Shown here in pieces: positions 49,076 to 59,050 of a stretch of 64,000 nucleotides of DNA. The notes below the pieces were generated by a model, which was given only the letters and a program-made list of their open reading frames with translations, was not told the origin of the DNA and did not search any database. The position numbers and the translations under genes were made by a program. The number at the start of each line of letters is the position of its first letter. The first letter of the stretch is position 1. The DNA lies in the NCBI GenBank assembly GCA_029204225.1, contig CM055100.1, positions 18,774,244 to 18,838,243 on the forward strand, in the 5' to 3' direction. Source of the stretch: Diphasiastrum complanatum. Lineage: Eukaryota > Streptophyta > Lycopodiopsida > Lycopodiales > Lycopodiaceae.

Positions 49076-49123
49076 ATTGGTAGGGGATCTCGGGTAGCTT
49101 CTATATCCGGGGGCCCCTAGTTC

Positions 49124-50026
49124 CTATTGTGGAAGGTCGAAAAATCTCGGTTTCCCGTCAATAAAAACAACCCTTTGCCCTTTCTCTTTCGCTTCAAGGA
49201 TAATCTTTTTTCTTGCCAACCATTGAGTATTTGTTAAGTCATCATCCATATAAATGAAAGTACCTTTAAGCTTTGCCCTAAGCCGAAGGGCAGCATTGCG
49301 TTGTGAAAGCGAGCGGAACTTGATAAACAAAACATTGTCATCAAATTTACTGCGCCAAGCAGTATCAAAACCGTCAGCCACATGAGATAACTTGGAAATG
49401 AGCAAATCCGTAGCTTCTTCCAACGGTTTTCCACCATTGGCAATGCCTCTTACTCTAATGTTAAAGGCTTTTTTGGCCCTTCTGGCTTGTTCACCCAAAA
49501 CTGTCTCCAAATCGTTTTCCTTCGGAAAAGATGAAATCTGAGAGTGATTACCTTGCTTAAGGATCGATGTCGTTTCTTCAACCTGTTTTGCGAGTGATGA
49601 GAGTTTGCTGCCCATATCATCCGGTTTGAAGAGTGCTGCCCACGTTTTCGTCTCCTCGACTTGTTTCTCCAAGCTATTGATCTTGTTGGAAGTCTCCTCC
49701 AAGGCACTTTTTTCTGCAATTCGTTGCTTAAGATATATATTTTCTTGCTCAAGCTGCTCCACACGTTCCGTGACACCAAAAAGATCCTTAGCTAACTTGC
49801 TATTTTCAGCTTCAAAGAGGTGTAGTTGTTTCTTAAGTCCAAGAATTTCTTGCCGGATAAAACTAAGATCATAAGCAAAAAGACTTTCGGTAGGTTTGGA
49901 AGGAGTGTAGTCAATGGCAGCCATGTTTTCTGTCACCGAAGACGGCTCCTCCATCACTACCGGTGATGGGGGGGTGTCCAACAGGGAGGGGGGTGTAAGA
50001 ACACCCTCCTTTTTCTTAGGTGCCAT
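49124..50026 (-). CDS. Intact LINE ORF1 (RNA-binding coiled-coil protein), L3
   Basis: 300 codons from ATG at 50026 (MAPKKKEGVLTPPS), chosen because it matches MAPRRSS of the copy at 9697 and lies after the GC-rich leader. A coiled coil covers about residues 60-150 (LKKQLHLFEAENSKLAKDLF, RVEQLEQENIYLKQRIAEKS). An RRM-like domain follows with KAFNIRVRG, FDTAWRSKFDDNVLFIKFRS and FIYMDDDLTNTQWL. ORF1 proteins of LINEs bind the element RNA and act as nucleic-acid chaperones in the ribonucleoprotein particle. It ends at TAG 49124-49126, 48 bp before the ORF2 start region. The frame is open further upstream through the GA-rich leader, but that part is unlikely to be translated. Confidence 0.88.
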   Translation of the reverse strand: MAPKKKEGVLTPPSLLDTPPSPVVMEEPSSVTENMAAIDYTPSKPTESLFAYDLSFIRQEILGLKKQLHLFEAENSKLAKDLFGVTERVEQLEQENIYLKQRIAEKSALEETSNKINSLEKQVEETKTWAALFKPDDMGSKLSSLAKQVEETTSILKQGNHSQISSFPKENDLETVLGEQARRAKKAFNIRVRGIANGGKPLEEATDLLISKLSHVADGFDTAWRSKFDDNVLFIKFRSLSQRNAALRLRAKLKGTFIYMDDDLTNTQWLARKKIILEAKEKGQRVVFIDGKPRFFDLPQ

Positions 50027-50379
50027 AGGAGGCGGTAAGCAGATGGAGGACCAGCGCAGGGCAGGTGCGAAGGTCAGCACTGCAGCGTCAGCAGGGCGGA
50101 CAGCAGCGTCAGCAGGGCGGGTGGGCGCGCAAGAGAGAGAGAGGGCAGCAACGCTAGCAGGGCGGGCAGCGCACCAGCAGGCGGGCAGCGCACCAGCAAG
50201 CAGGCAGCGCACCAGCAGAGCGGCGAGAGAGAGAGAGAGGGGCAGGGGTAGCGAGGGCGGGCAGCGCACTAGCAGGCGGGCAGCGCACCAGCAGGCGAGC
50301 GCACCAGCAGGCGGGCAGCGCACCAGCGGCGGATGAGGGCAGCGCACCAGCGGCGGATGAGGGCAGCGCGAGAGAGCGC

Positions 50380-50381
<2 letters not shown>
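50027..50381 (-). promoter_or_regulatory. 5' UTR / likely internal promoter region of LINE L3
   Basis: GC-rich, with repeated GCGCACCAGCAGGCGGGCA units (about 50170-50340). LINEs carry promoters in this position; no specific promoter motif was identified. Confidence 0.5.

Positions 50382-50444
<63 letters not shown>
50382..50444. repeat. (GA)n tract, tail of LINE L4
   Basis: 63-bp GA run next to GTTATTATTATTAACGTC (minus strand GACGTTAATAATAATAAC). Confidence 0.92.
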
Positions 50445-50447
<3 letters not shown>

Positions 50448-50984
50448 GAGTTATTATTATTAACGTCTTTGGTACCCAAAGGTACATTAGACAAAAGAGA
50501 ATACAAAAGGTGAGGAGCATTGTCCGCATACGGACTTATGTACTAGTAAAAAGAAAAGAAGTCAAGAAACTAGCATATCTATCTTGGTATCTCTAAGAAG
50601 AAGTATCCAAGCTTGACCACCAGCTTGCGAGGGTACAATGCAAGAGCTTAACCACCTGCTTTGCGGGGGAGACTAGCTACGAGTAAGCTGAAAATAATGA
50701 GTGATAGTAGTAGTGGAGCGTGCTGTAGACTGGCGAGAAGCCCGTGAAGATCTGGTGATCCTGGAACTAGCAGAAGTATGTGAGACTCTCTGTGTCTTCG
50801 ATCTCCAAGTGGGGACTTCAAAATTCAAAACGGAAATATCCTCTCTGTCTCGCTTCTGGAAAAACTGGGTAATATGAGCCTGGCTGTGATCCATATCTGT
50901 GGTAGGTAGAAGTGAAGCTCGTAGAGTATACATCTCTCTCAATAGAAGACCTACACATGTGGAGTCTGGATACTCAAGGAACGA
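50445..50984 (-). pseudogene. LINE L4, 3' end only
   Basis: 5'-truncated LINE. The frame 50673-50984 holds the last hundred or so codons of ORF2 (SFLEYPDSTCVGLLLREMYT, QAHITQFFQKRDREDISVLN, TITHYFQLTRS), very close to L3, then the 3' UTR and tail. The truncation point (about 50984) lies inside a + strand gag-like reading frame that resumes with RFTNTDQDN. Confidence 0.85.
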
Positions 50985-51640
50985 TCGCTTTACTAACACA
51001 GATCAAGACAATGTCCTCGTTGAATTTGGGTTTCCATCCGAACCGTATTTTGGGAAGAAGAAAGAGAAGAAACCAAATGTAATTGTGGGGATGAAATGTT
51101 ACAATAATTCTAGTCTTCACAGAATTCTAGAAGAAAAGAAAATTGACAACATAGTTCTATTTTTCTGTGGCAAAGCATCATCATGGTGGCATGATCTGCA
51201 ACTGAAACCCATTACTTGGGATGGTTTCATAGAAGTGTTTAGAAAATCGTTTGTTGTGACAAACGATTAGATTACTATAAAAAACTCATTAATTGTAGAA
51301 TGGGGACAAAGAGTTTGGACTCTTATCTCAAAGAATTTATGGATTTGTGTAATAAAGTTCCATCTTTTATTTCTAAACTGGCCCTCTGGCAAGTCATCCT
51401 ACATTTGCCAAACGATTATGAAAATGAATGTTGTCGAAATGTGATTCAGACTTTTGATGATGTGGTTCGAATTGCAAAAATTTATGATCCCATTATAGTG
51501 GCATCCAAGAAGCAATTTCAAGCAAATCCATAAGCATCCAAACCTAAGAAGACAAAAGAAAAGTTTGGGAGAGAACTACAAACAAATATCTTGAGCTTGA
51601 TGAAATGGAAGTGGCATCGGAAATGATTTTTTTGGAAGAG
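50985..51640 (+). pseudogene. gag-like fragment of an LTR retrotransposon
   Basis: Plus-strand frames 50985-51270 and 51300-51533 carry a Retrotrans_gag-like sequence: SLHRILEEKKIDNIVLFFCG, KASSWWHDLQLKPITWDGFI, EVFRKSFVV, then MGTKSLDSYLKEFMDLCNKV and QVILHLPNDYENE. A TAG (about 51268) and a frameshift separate the two. No zinc knuckle was found. It could be the gag of element G (same strand, right place) or another remnant. It is interrupted on its left by LINE L4. Confidence 0.65.
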
Positions 51641-51679
51641 GTCTAAGAAGTTGAATCTTTTTTTTATTTGCAATAGGCC

Positions 51680-52490
51680 TATGTGATAAAATTCTATTTA
51701 GAATGGAAGAGACACGCGACAATTATTGAGATGCCAAGTATTCAGAATTTGAAACTGGAAATCAACCTGATTGATTGAGAGTTTGAATGTTCTTTCAGAA
51801 CTAATTTTTGTATAATAATTTATTTTGTTTGAAGGGTACAATGAAAAACCAAAAACAAGTATTCTAGTGGACAGTGCATGCATGCCTCACACTGTCCTGT
51901 GCCTTCCAGTGGTTAGTTGCTCCTAGAAGTAATGTTGGGTTGGTACTGTTATGGTCTCGTAACACTCCCTCCCCTTTAAGAGTTGTCTTGGTCCTCTAAG
52001 GCAAAGTCTGGTTATAACTGTCGAAGTATACCTTTTTCCCAAGTGGCATTCTCAATTGGCTTATCTTTCCACTTGATTAAATATTCTTGATATAGGGTAT
52101 GACTGTCTGCATCTCCCTAGAATTGAGAATACTTTCTAGCTCATGTGGAAGTTGCTGAGAATACAAGGGGGGAACTAGAACATTGTCCCTGACTAGATTA
52201 TCTGATCTACTTAAAGCCCTTCGTAACTGACTAACATGGATTGTTGGGAATTCCATGCTCCCCATGCAGATGAACTTCCCGACCATTTCTCTGAAAGCTA
52301 AGGGTATTGTCCTGATAATTCCATTGGAGAGTGGGGCCCAAGCTGTAGGCCAAGCTCTCCCTAATACTAGGTCGGTACGGTCCAAATGCATTATCTGAAA
52401 TTTCAGGTTATCTTGATAATCCTGAATTTCCAAACCTAAATTACTAACCATGGTTTCCCACACTCGCTTATCTTGACCAAAGAAACTATA
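51680..52490 (-). mobile_element. Gypsy remnant H: protease joined to integrase C-terminus
   Basis: Frame 52077-52508 starts in a protease related to element A (VWETMVSNLGLEIQDYQDNL, FQIMHLDRTDLVLGRAW), passes directly into VSQLRRALSRSD (integrase C-terminal region) and ends in a chromodomain start (LESILNSREMQTV). RT, RNase H and integrase core are lost. On the minus strand the purine run AAAGGGGAGGGAG precedes TGTTACGAGACC at 51964, probably the start of its 3' LTR, whose outer end is unclear. Element D3 inserted at 52490 and cuts it. Confidence 0.7.
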
Positions 52491-52882
52491 AGTTACGAAC
52501 GAAGCCATAATTGATCTAGAGCTAAGCTATGAAAGCATCACATAAGCAAGACTTAATCCTAGAAAGAAGGAAAGAGGGAGATTAAGGAGACTAAAGAGAG
52601 AGATCAATATCATCAGCTGCGTAACAAATGACACAGATTCCCTACTTGTAGCCTAGAAGAAGTGGTTAGGGCCCAACTGGGAGGGATAATAGTGTGCCCT
52701 CCAAGAAGGCCCCCACTCTCCAGTAATATGTCCAAATGTCCAAATAATGAATAATAAGGCCCAAGGCCAACCATATAGTCTAAGTGTCAATAATGAATAA
52801 AAAAGGGCCCAAGGCCTGCTTATGCATAAAGTAAAGTAAATGTAAATGGACGCGGCGAATGTAATGAGCCGAGTCCATAACT
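52491..52882 (-). repeat. 3' LTR of element D3
   Basis: 392 bp, AGTTACGAAC to CCATAACT, a shortened version of the D1 LTR with small deletions. Confidence 0.88.
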
Positions 52883-53194
52883 CTCCCCGACACAAATAAA
52901 AGACCCAACTGCCGAAAGAAACTGGATCAAACAGCAACAAGCCCTGGTGCATCAACAACTAGAGCAACATCTGATGTAGAGGAATCGACAAGTGCAGCAA
53001 GAGCATGATCCTGATCCGCAAGTGATGGTGTATGATAAAAGACACCAATAGGCTCCCATGTGGCCTCCTCAACAAGGCAAGCATCTCACTGGACCAAAAA
53101 CTGAATCTGCCGGCAGCGTCGACTATGGTGAAGGTGAACCTGGTGAATGGTAGCTGGTAAGAAAGGGAACAGCTCAGGATCAACATCGTGGCGA

Positions 53195-53607
53195 CGAAGG
53201 GAACATCTCGGCCGCGCCATCTGAAACCAAGCAATATGGAACAAAAGCAAGCGATATGCCAGGAAACATGGAGCATAAAGAGATCATCTTGACAAAGGAT
53301 AGCTAAAATGGAGAAATGTGCACCAGCCTGGTCAAAAGCCCAAGGTATCCATAAGGCCCATGAATGAGAAGTAGCAATGGCACACGGTACCCTCAAGGCC
53401 CATATCACGAGAAGAGCAGCATGCCAAAAGCTCCAGAAGGTTCAAGAAATCAATGCATCATCTAAAAAGACATGATGTATGAAAACAGTAGCAACAAATC
53501 TAGAAATAGAGGCCCCAACTGAAAAATTGTAGCCGAAAAACTCATCCAGAAAGACCTCCAATCCATCATAGGATACACCAAAAACGGATGGAGAATCGAA
53601 TGACCCA
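53195..53607 (-). pseudogene. Novel D-family segment in D3 (partial)
   Basis: Matches 30150-30560 of D1 and 58000-58400 of D2 (SHSWALWIPWAFD, HAGAHFSILAILCQDD), with deletions. It follows the ORF at 53608-54495 out of frame by one base. Confidence 0.75.
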
Positions 53608-54495
53608 TCAGACAACTGATAAGTTCTGGCCTAAATATGCATCTACAAGAACCGCATACTCATCTAGACGGGTATCAGCAAAATAAGCCATTGAGTATAC
53701 AATAGGACCATCATGAAATGTATAACCATATGCCATATGGAGATCTATTGGAGTAGCCAAAGCATCTAAAAGAGCAATCGTAGACCCATGAATAATATCG
53801 AAATAAGGAGCATAGGCGACAACATCTATAGCATGGCGCTCAGGAACATGAGTAGCATCAAAGTACTCAACAACAATATCAAAGCATGCAACAACATCGG
53901 TAGCACCATCAAAGCATGCGACGACATCATCAATAGTATCATAGCATGCTATATCAGTATCAAGGACCATATCAGCCGCAACCTGTATATGTGAATCAGC
54001 ATTAGTAGGAACCTGTATATGTGACTCTGACTCACTATGGGATACAATGACGAGCTCAGGTAGATCAATAACTATCTCAAGTAAATCAAGCAACTCGCTC
54101 ACACTGTGTGATATAGAATCATCCTCATGTGTATCGCTAGAAATGTGTGACTTTATCTCTATGTGTCCTGCACAAGAAAATGGAACCTCACATATGGAAG
54201 AATACTCACGAGAGGATTCAGAAGGAGTAGAACTCTCAAGACCTATTATACCACTCATAAGAGCGAGAGGAGGAACAAATACAGAATTATCATCGGAAAA
54301 TATAAGAAAGCGAAATACAGGTAAAAAGTCATGCCACTCAGAGATAGGCTGATGAGAATGGACATAGTCAAACCACTTCGACCTAGTAGAACCCTTTAAG
54401 AGAAAAATTGCATCAAGAATCTTATTAGGACCTAGACAAGTTGTCAGAGAAGTATCAAAGTAATACTGAAGACGTGTGAGCCATTTGTCGAACAT
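53608..54495 (-). CDS. Unrecognised 295-codon ORF, gag-like N-terminus, in D3
   Basis: Uninterrupted from ATG 54495 to the stop at 53608. The start, MFDKWLTRLQYYFDTSLTTC, with ILDAIFLLKGSTRSKWFDYV and PISEWHDFLPVF, has the spacing of a Retrotrans_gag core (a Trp-containing segment after a chain of hydrophobic residues) but differs from gag of C and D1/D2. An acidic Ser/Asp/His-rich region follows with repeats SESESHIQVPTNADSHIQVA and VACFD (three times), then YGYTFHDGPIVYSMAYFADT. No zinc knuckle is seen. The frame is open upstream to about 54530, so the true start may be lost. The part from SISHS to FDIIHGS also occurs in D2 (56514-56830). I infer a gag-related protein of a second, non-autonomous lineage; the function is unproven. 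Confidence 0.65.
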   Translation of the reverse strand: MFDKWLTRLQYYFDTSLTTCLGPNKILDAIFLLKGSTRSKWFDYVHSHQPISEWHDFLPVFRFLIFSDDNSVFVPPLALMSGIIGLESSTPSESSREYSSICEVPFSCAGHIEIKSHISSDTHEDDSISHSVSELLDLLEIVIDLPELVIVSHSESESHIQVPTNADSHIQVAADMVLDTDIACYDTIDDVVACFDGATDVVACFDIVVEYFDATHVPERHAIDVVAYAPYFDIIHGSTIALLDALATPIDLHMAYGYTFHDGPIVYSMAYFADTRLDEYAVLVDAYLGQNLSVV

Positions 54496-54529
54496 ATCTT
54501 CAGGAACTACACCACATGACTCAAGTACA

Positions 54530-54617
54530 AAACTTACTACGGATGAAAATTTAGAGAATGTGGATAAAAAACTCTACAGGCAGCTTGTTGGTGGTCTTAT
54601 CTATTTGACTACTACAT
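54530..54617 (+). pseudogene. Ty1/copia RT fragment (left part)
   Basis: Plus strand KLTTDENLENVDKKLYRQLV followed by GGLIYLTTT, the end of a copia reverse transcriptase. Interrupted by element D2 at 54618 and resuming at 59494 (TACAT duplication). Confidence 0.8.
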
Positions 54618-55061
54618 AGTTATGGACTCGGCTTATTACATTCGTCGCGTCCATTTACATTTACTTTACTTTATGCATAAGCAGGCCTTGGGCCCTTTTC
54701 TTATTCATTAGTGACACTTAGACTATATGGTTGGCCTTTGGCCTTATTATTCATTATTAGGCCATTTGGACATATTACTGGAGAGTGGGGGCCTTCCTGG
54801 AGGGCGCACTATTTTCCCTCCAAGTTGGGCCCTAGCCACCGGAAGCTTCCTTTTAGGGCTTCCTCTTGGCTATAAGTAGGGAAACTGTGTCATTTGTTAT
54901 TCAGCTAATGATATTGATCTCTCTCTCTAGTCTCCTTAATCTCTCTCTTTCCTGCTTTCTAGGGTTAGGTCTTGCTTATGTGCTGCTTTCATAGCTTAAG
55001 TCTTGCTTATGTGATGCTTACATGGCTTAGCTCTAGATCAGCTGTGGCTCTATTCGTAACT
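54618..55061 (+). repeat. 5' LTR of element D2
   Basis: 444 bp, AGTTATGG to CGTAACT, with the GGAGGGCGCACTATTTTCCC / TCC inverted-repeat block near 54797-54820. Confidence 0.95.
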
Positions 55062-55073
55062 TGGTATCAGAGC
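55062..55073 (+). other. Primer-binding site of D2
   Basis: TGGTATCAGAGC directly after the LTR with no gap. Confidence 0.93.
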
Positions 55074-55094
55074 ACTTTCATGTGCACTACTTTT

Positions 55095-55410
55095 TCAGAT
55101 TAAGTAGAAGTTGTCCAGCGCCCTACTAACCCATCACTTTTGTCGATTTTTTCATCAGATTTCCATCGTTTTTTCAGATTTAGTAGAGGCTGTCCAGCGC
55201 CCTACTAACCCATCACTTTCGTTGATTTTTTCATCAGCTTTCCATCGTTTTTCTAGATTTGGTAGAGGCTGGCCAGCGCCCTACTACCTTGTCACTTTCG
55301 TCGAATTTCTCCACCGATTTGTCGCCCATTTTGTGGCTTGATTGGAGGCTGGCCAGCGCCCTACTCCGTTTGATATTCCAATTTGACATTTCCCTCCTGG
55401 CTATCCAGCG
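55095..55410 (+). repeat. Leader tandem repeats of D2
   Basis: Four or five units of about 80 bp with a TCCAGCGCCCTACT core at about 55112, 55191, 55272 and 55352, and a decayed one near 55404. The same core, read on the other strand, forms the leader repeats of element C. Confidence 0.85.
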
Positions 55411-55556
55411 CATTTTTACAGCCTTCATTTTCACTTTTTCCATTTGCTGAATGCTGCCCTTTCTTAGTTGTGATAATATTAATTCTAATAGACTAATTTG
55501 GGGTGACGACAAAAGTCTGCTCCCTCAAGTTTTCGTCTATTCCTTCCACTATCATT

Positions 55557-56513
55557 ATGGCACATTCACCTACCCCGAGTGAAACTGTTCAGGAAAACTT
55601 ATCCGATCAGTTTCGGCGCATGGATGAAAACCTTTCTGGCCTCGTTCTTCGCTTAGATACGGTTATGACCAGTTTTCCTACTATGCAGTCACATATTGAT
55701 TTTTTATAGCCTCATGGTCCTGGAAAAGCTCCTGTCTTTCCTTCATTTGGGACTCCCCCTCCATTTGGATTTCCATCTTCTTCTGCTAGTCAGCTTGGTG
55801 GTGGACCGTTCATTCCACCTAACCCACCTGCTGGTTTCTTTCCACGTCCCCCAGTTCCTGAGCTACACTTTGCTCGAGACTTTCGTGATAGGGTACAGCT
55901 TGCTACCTATTCCGGTTCCTCTGACGGGAACTTATTAGAGAATTGGTTTGCTAAGCTTGACACATATTTTCAGATCTACCCTAAGACTGATCCTCAGAAG
56001 ATCCAGTTGGCTGCTTTACACTTAGATGGACGCGCTGCCACGTGGTGGCAAGTTTATCGAGCTGATTCTGATCGGGAAGGGCTCCATATATGGCATACCT
56101 TTCGCCGTGACCTCCGTCATGCTATGATTGATCCTCAGTGGCTCGACCGCCAACGTGATACATTTCGTAGTCTCACTCAGACCAGTGACCTTGCTTTTTA
56201 TACAGATCAGTTTATGGAGCTTTCTTATCTTTTCACAGATCTACCACCCACTGAGCTTATTTCTCGTTACATTGCTGGGCTTCGTGGTGCCTTACGTTAC
56301 GATGTTTCTTCCTTCCGTTCTCCCACACTTGTTGAGGTGATGTCTCTTGCCAGTACTTTACAGCACAAGTACTCTGACACCCTTCCTTCTGCTTCATCTT
56401 TTCCCGCTATGTCCACCCCTACACCTGTCCCTTCAGTTCCGGTTCCTTGCATTGTGGACCTTCGACCTGTTTTTGTCCGACGTTACACGTCTGCAGAGTT
56501 CGCTGACCTTCAG
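55557..56513 (+). pseudogene. gag of D2, zinc knuckle replaced
   Basis: Starts at ATG 55557 (MAHSPTPSETVQENLSDQF) and shifts frame near 55700. From 56007 it is open through LHLDGRAATWWQVYRADSDR, MIDPQWLDRQRDTFRSL, ISRYIAGLRGALRYDVSSFR and VRRYTSAEFADLQ. At 56513-56514, just before the place where C and D1 have their CX2CX4HX4C knuckle, the sequence switches in frame to the D3-type acidic segment. So this gag has lost its nucleic-acid binding knuckle. Confidence 0.9.
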
Positions 56514-56875
56514 GATCCTATATCACACAGTTTGAGCGAGTTGCCTGATTTACTTGAGATAGTTCTTGATCTATCTGAGCTCGTCATTGTATCCCATAGT
56601 GAGTCAGAGTCACATATACAGGTTCCTACTGATGCTGATTCACATATACAGGTTGCGGCTGATATGGTCCTTGATACTGACATAGCATGCTATGATCCTA
56701 TTGATGATATTGTTGCATGCTTTGATATTGTTGTTGTGTACTTTGAAGCTACTCGTGTTCTTGACCGCCATGCTATAGATGTTGTCGCCTATGCTCCTTA
56801 TTTTGATATTATTCATGGGTCTACGGTTTCAGATTCTGTTATTATGCCTACGTATGTTGTTCCATTTGTGGATCA
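56514..56875 (+). pseudogene. D3-type acidic segment in D2
   Basis: In frame with gag. DPISHSLSELPDLLEIVLDL, SESESHIQVPTDADSHIQVA, IDDIVACFDIVVVYFEATR and DVVAYAPYFDIIHGS match 53800-54120 of D3 read on the minus strand. It then runs in frame into the protease. One VACFD unit present in D3 is missing here. Not recognised as any known domain. Confidence 0.8.
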
Positions 56876-57241
56876 TATTATTCTAGATGCGGGGCGAGAG
56901 TATATTGCTTTAGTGGATACAGGCAGTACACATTCATTTATTGGCAGTTACATTTCCACCATGATTCATGCTACACTTGTTCCTGCTTCCCAGCCTCTCG
57001 GTGTTGAGGTTGCTCGTTCCCATTCTTTTCCCAGTTGTCAGATGATTCAGGGCTTGGATTATCGCATTGGTGATTTTTCTGGTCAGGTAGATTTCTACAT
57101 CATTTCTCTGAAGCACTATGACATTATTTTTGGTGCAGTCTGGTTCTCTTTTCTTGGTATTGTTGTTGTGGATCTCTAGAGCTCAGCAGACACTTTCCTT
57201 TACTCATGCTGGTCAGCATCAATCACTTGCTAGTTTTGACT
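56876..57241 (+). pseudogene. Protease region of D2
   Basis: In frame with the preceding segments. [20 protein letters not shown] has an intact DTG motif, then YRIGDFSGQVDFYIISLKHY and DIIFGAVWFSFLG. A TAG at about 57177 ends the open frame after VVVDL. The homology to C continues out to about 57241 (FTHAGQHQ). Confidence 0.88.
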
Positions 57242-58750
57242 CCATTGGTCTCTATATTTCCATCTCTTGAGTCCGTTATGGCTGATGTTCCTGCTGATTT
57301 CTATGGGGTTCTTCACGGGTCCACGTTTGATGGTTCCCTCGCTATTGGTGATCAGGTTGTATCTTCTTTCGCTTTATTCCATGGATCTCTGCTTGAGGTT
57401 TGTGAACCGCCTCATGATATTTCTACGGTTCCTTACATGATTCATGCGCCTTTTGCCCTTACCGTTACACATTTTCCATCCGAGGATATTTGCCAGATGG
57501 TCACTATTACTTATCTAGGGTATTTATACGCTGGGATCTTTCTAGATGAGTATACGGGCATCCTTCAGTCTCCTTGTGTTTCTACATATAGGTTTGCTGC
57601 AGTCCATGCCGATGCTATGGATATATGGCATTCCTGGTTATTACGTATAAATTGGTTTCCATTTGGACCTGTTGATTGGTGCTGGTTTTTCCATATTACT
57701 GATCGCCTATGGTGCAGATATCTCTATGGTCTCCGATGCTGAGTTGCCACTTTGTTCTGGTTTTCCGAGACCATCAGATTATCTTGAGAGAGTTCCTTCT
57801 CCTCTCTTGGATAGTTTTTGGGGATGTTGCCACCATATACTTCAATATTGCTCATATGTGCTTTGATACTCATTCCCAGCTACACGTGGATATTGATCCG
57901 ATGCTTGCTACTGATGTTGGGGATCCTGCTCCTCGTTCCAGTGCATTTCTTCTATTCCTCACTTGTGCGCCTGGTGTGTACTTTGGGATTACACTTGCGG
58001 CCAGTTCCGATGGGTCATCCGATTCTCCATCCGTTTTTGGTGTATCCTATGATGGATTGGTATGTCCATATGAGGCCTTTCTGGAAGAGTTTTTCGGCTA
58101 CAGTTTGTCAGTTGGGGCCTCTACTATTTCTAGATTTGTTGCTACTATTTTCATGCATCATGTCTTTTTAGATGATGCATTGATTTCTTGGACCTTCTGG
58201 AGCTTTTGGCATGCTGCTCTTCTCATGACAGGGGCCTTGAAGGTACCATGTGCCATTGCTACTTCTCATTCATGGGCCTTATGGATACCTTGGGCTTTTG
58301 ACCATGCTGGTGCACATTTCTCCATTTTAGCTATCCTTTGTCAGGATGATCTCTTTATGATCCATGTTTCCTGGCATATCGCTTGCTTTTCCATGCTACT
58401 ACAGTGTTCCTACTCCTTGGTGCTGGTCTTCCAATGCTGCTATCTTTTCTTGGGGCACCTATATTACTGAGTTTGCACATATGGTTGATGGTTACGTGTA
58501 TGACGCGGCTATTCGCGATGATCTCTTTTCCAGTTTCCTTATTGGCTTCCCGTTGCTGATGCAGTTCTACCTTGTCGGGCTTTTTGGATACCTTGGTATG
58601 ATGTCCCTATCTTTGGGCTGATCCTCTACTATCTTGGGCATTACGGATACCTTGGCATTCTTGGTTGCTGCTTGATCTTCTTCTGGTTCCTTGGCATTCT
58701 TGGTTGTTTCAGAAGACGCGGCCGAGATGTTCCCTTCGTCGCCATGATGT
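57242..58750 (+). pseudogene. Unrecognised coding segment replacing pol in D2
   Basis: Counterpart of 30041-31780 in D1, in two overlapping frames: 57206-57742 (SVMADVPADFYGVLHGSTFD, YLGYLYAGIFLDEYTGILQS, WHSWLLRINWFPFGPVDWCW) and 57709-58470 (FDTHSQLHVDIDPMLATDVG, SPSVFGVSYDGLVCPYEAFL, ISWTFWSFWHAALLMTGALK). Both TGG codons that are stops in D1 are intact here, while D2 has its own frameshift near 57720. The last 250 bp is made of repeated GGATACCTTGG-like pieces. No known domain; no RT or integrase motif. Confidence 0.75.
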
Positions 58751-59005
58751 TGATCCTGAGCCGTTCCCTTTCTTACTAGCTGCCATTCACCAGATTCGCC
58801 TTCACCATAGTCGATGTTGCCGACAGATTCAGTTTTTGGTCCAGTTCGATGGTCGTCCTGTTGAGGAGGCCACATGGGAGCCTATTGATGTCTTTTATCA
58901 TACACCATCACTTGCGGATGAGGATCGTGCTCCTCCTGCACTTGTTGATTCCTCTACATCAGATGCTGCTCTAGTTGTTGATGCACTAGGGCTTGCTGCT
59001 GTTTG
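58751..59005 (+). pseudogene. Chromodomain region of D2
   Basis: EPFPFLLAAIHQIRLHHSRC then IQFLVQFDGRPVEEATWEPI and DVFYHTPSLADED, the chromodomain end of the integrase as in C and D1, finishing at ALGLAAV with TGA about 59004. It is joined directly to the novel segment; no integrase core. Confidence 0.88.
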
Positions 59006-59050
59006 ATCCAGTTTCTTTTCTGCAGTTGGGTCTTTTTTTGTGTCGGGGAG

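Larger units (their letters stand above)
52491..54529 (-). mobile_element. LTR retrotransposon D3, 5'-truncated
   Basis: Minus-strand member of the D family. It has a 3' LTR (52491-52882), a chromodomain remnant (about 53000-53165), part of the novel D segment (53195-53600) and an upstream ORF of 295 codons not present as such in D1 (53608-54495). The 5' LTR and leader are missing; it ends near 54529 against a copia RT fragment. The left flank is CTATA; no matching duplication exists because the other end is gone. Confidence 0.8.

Noticed and set aside
58567-58875. Minus-strand hydrophilic ORF inside D2
   Set aside because: It is antisense to the conserved chromodomain and the novel segment, which fit the element's own strand.
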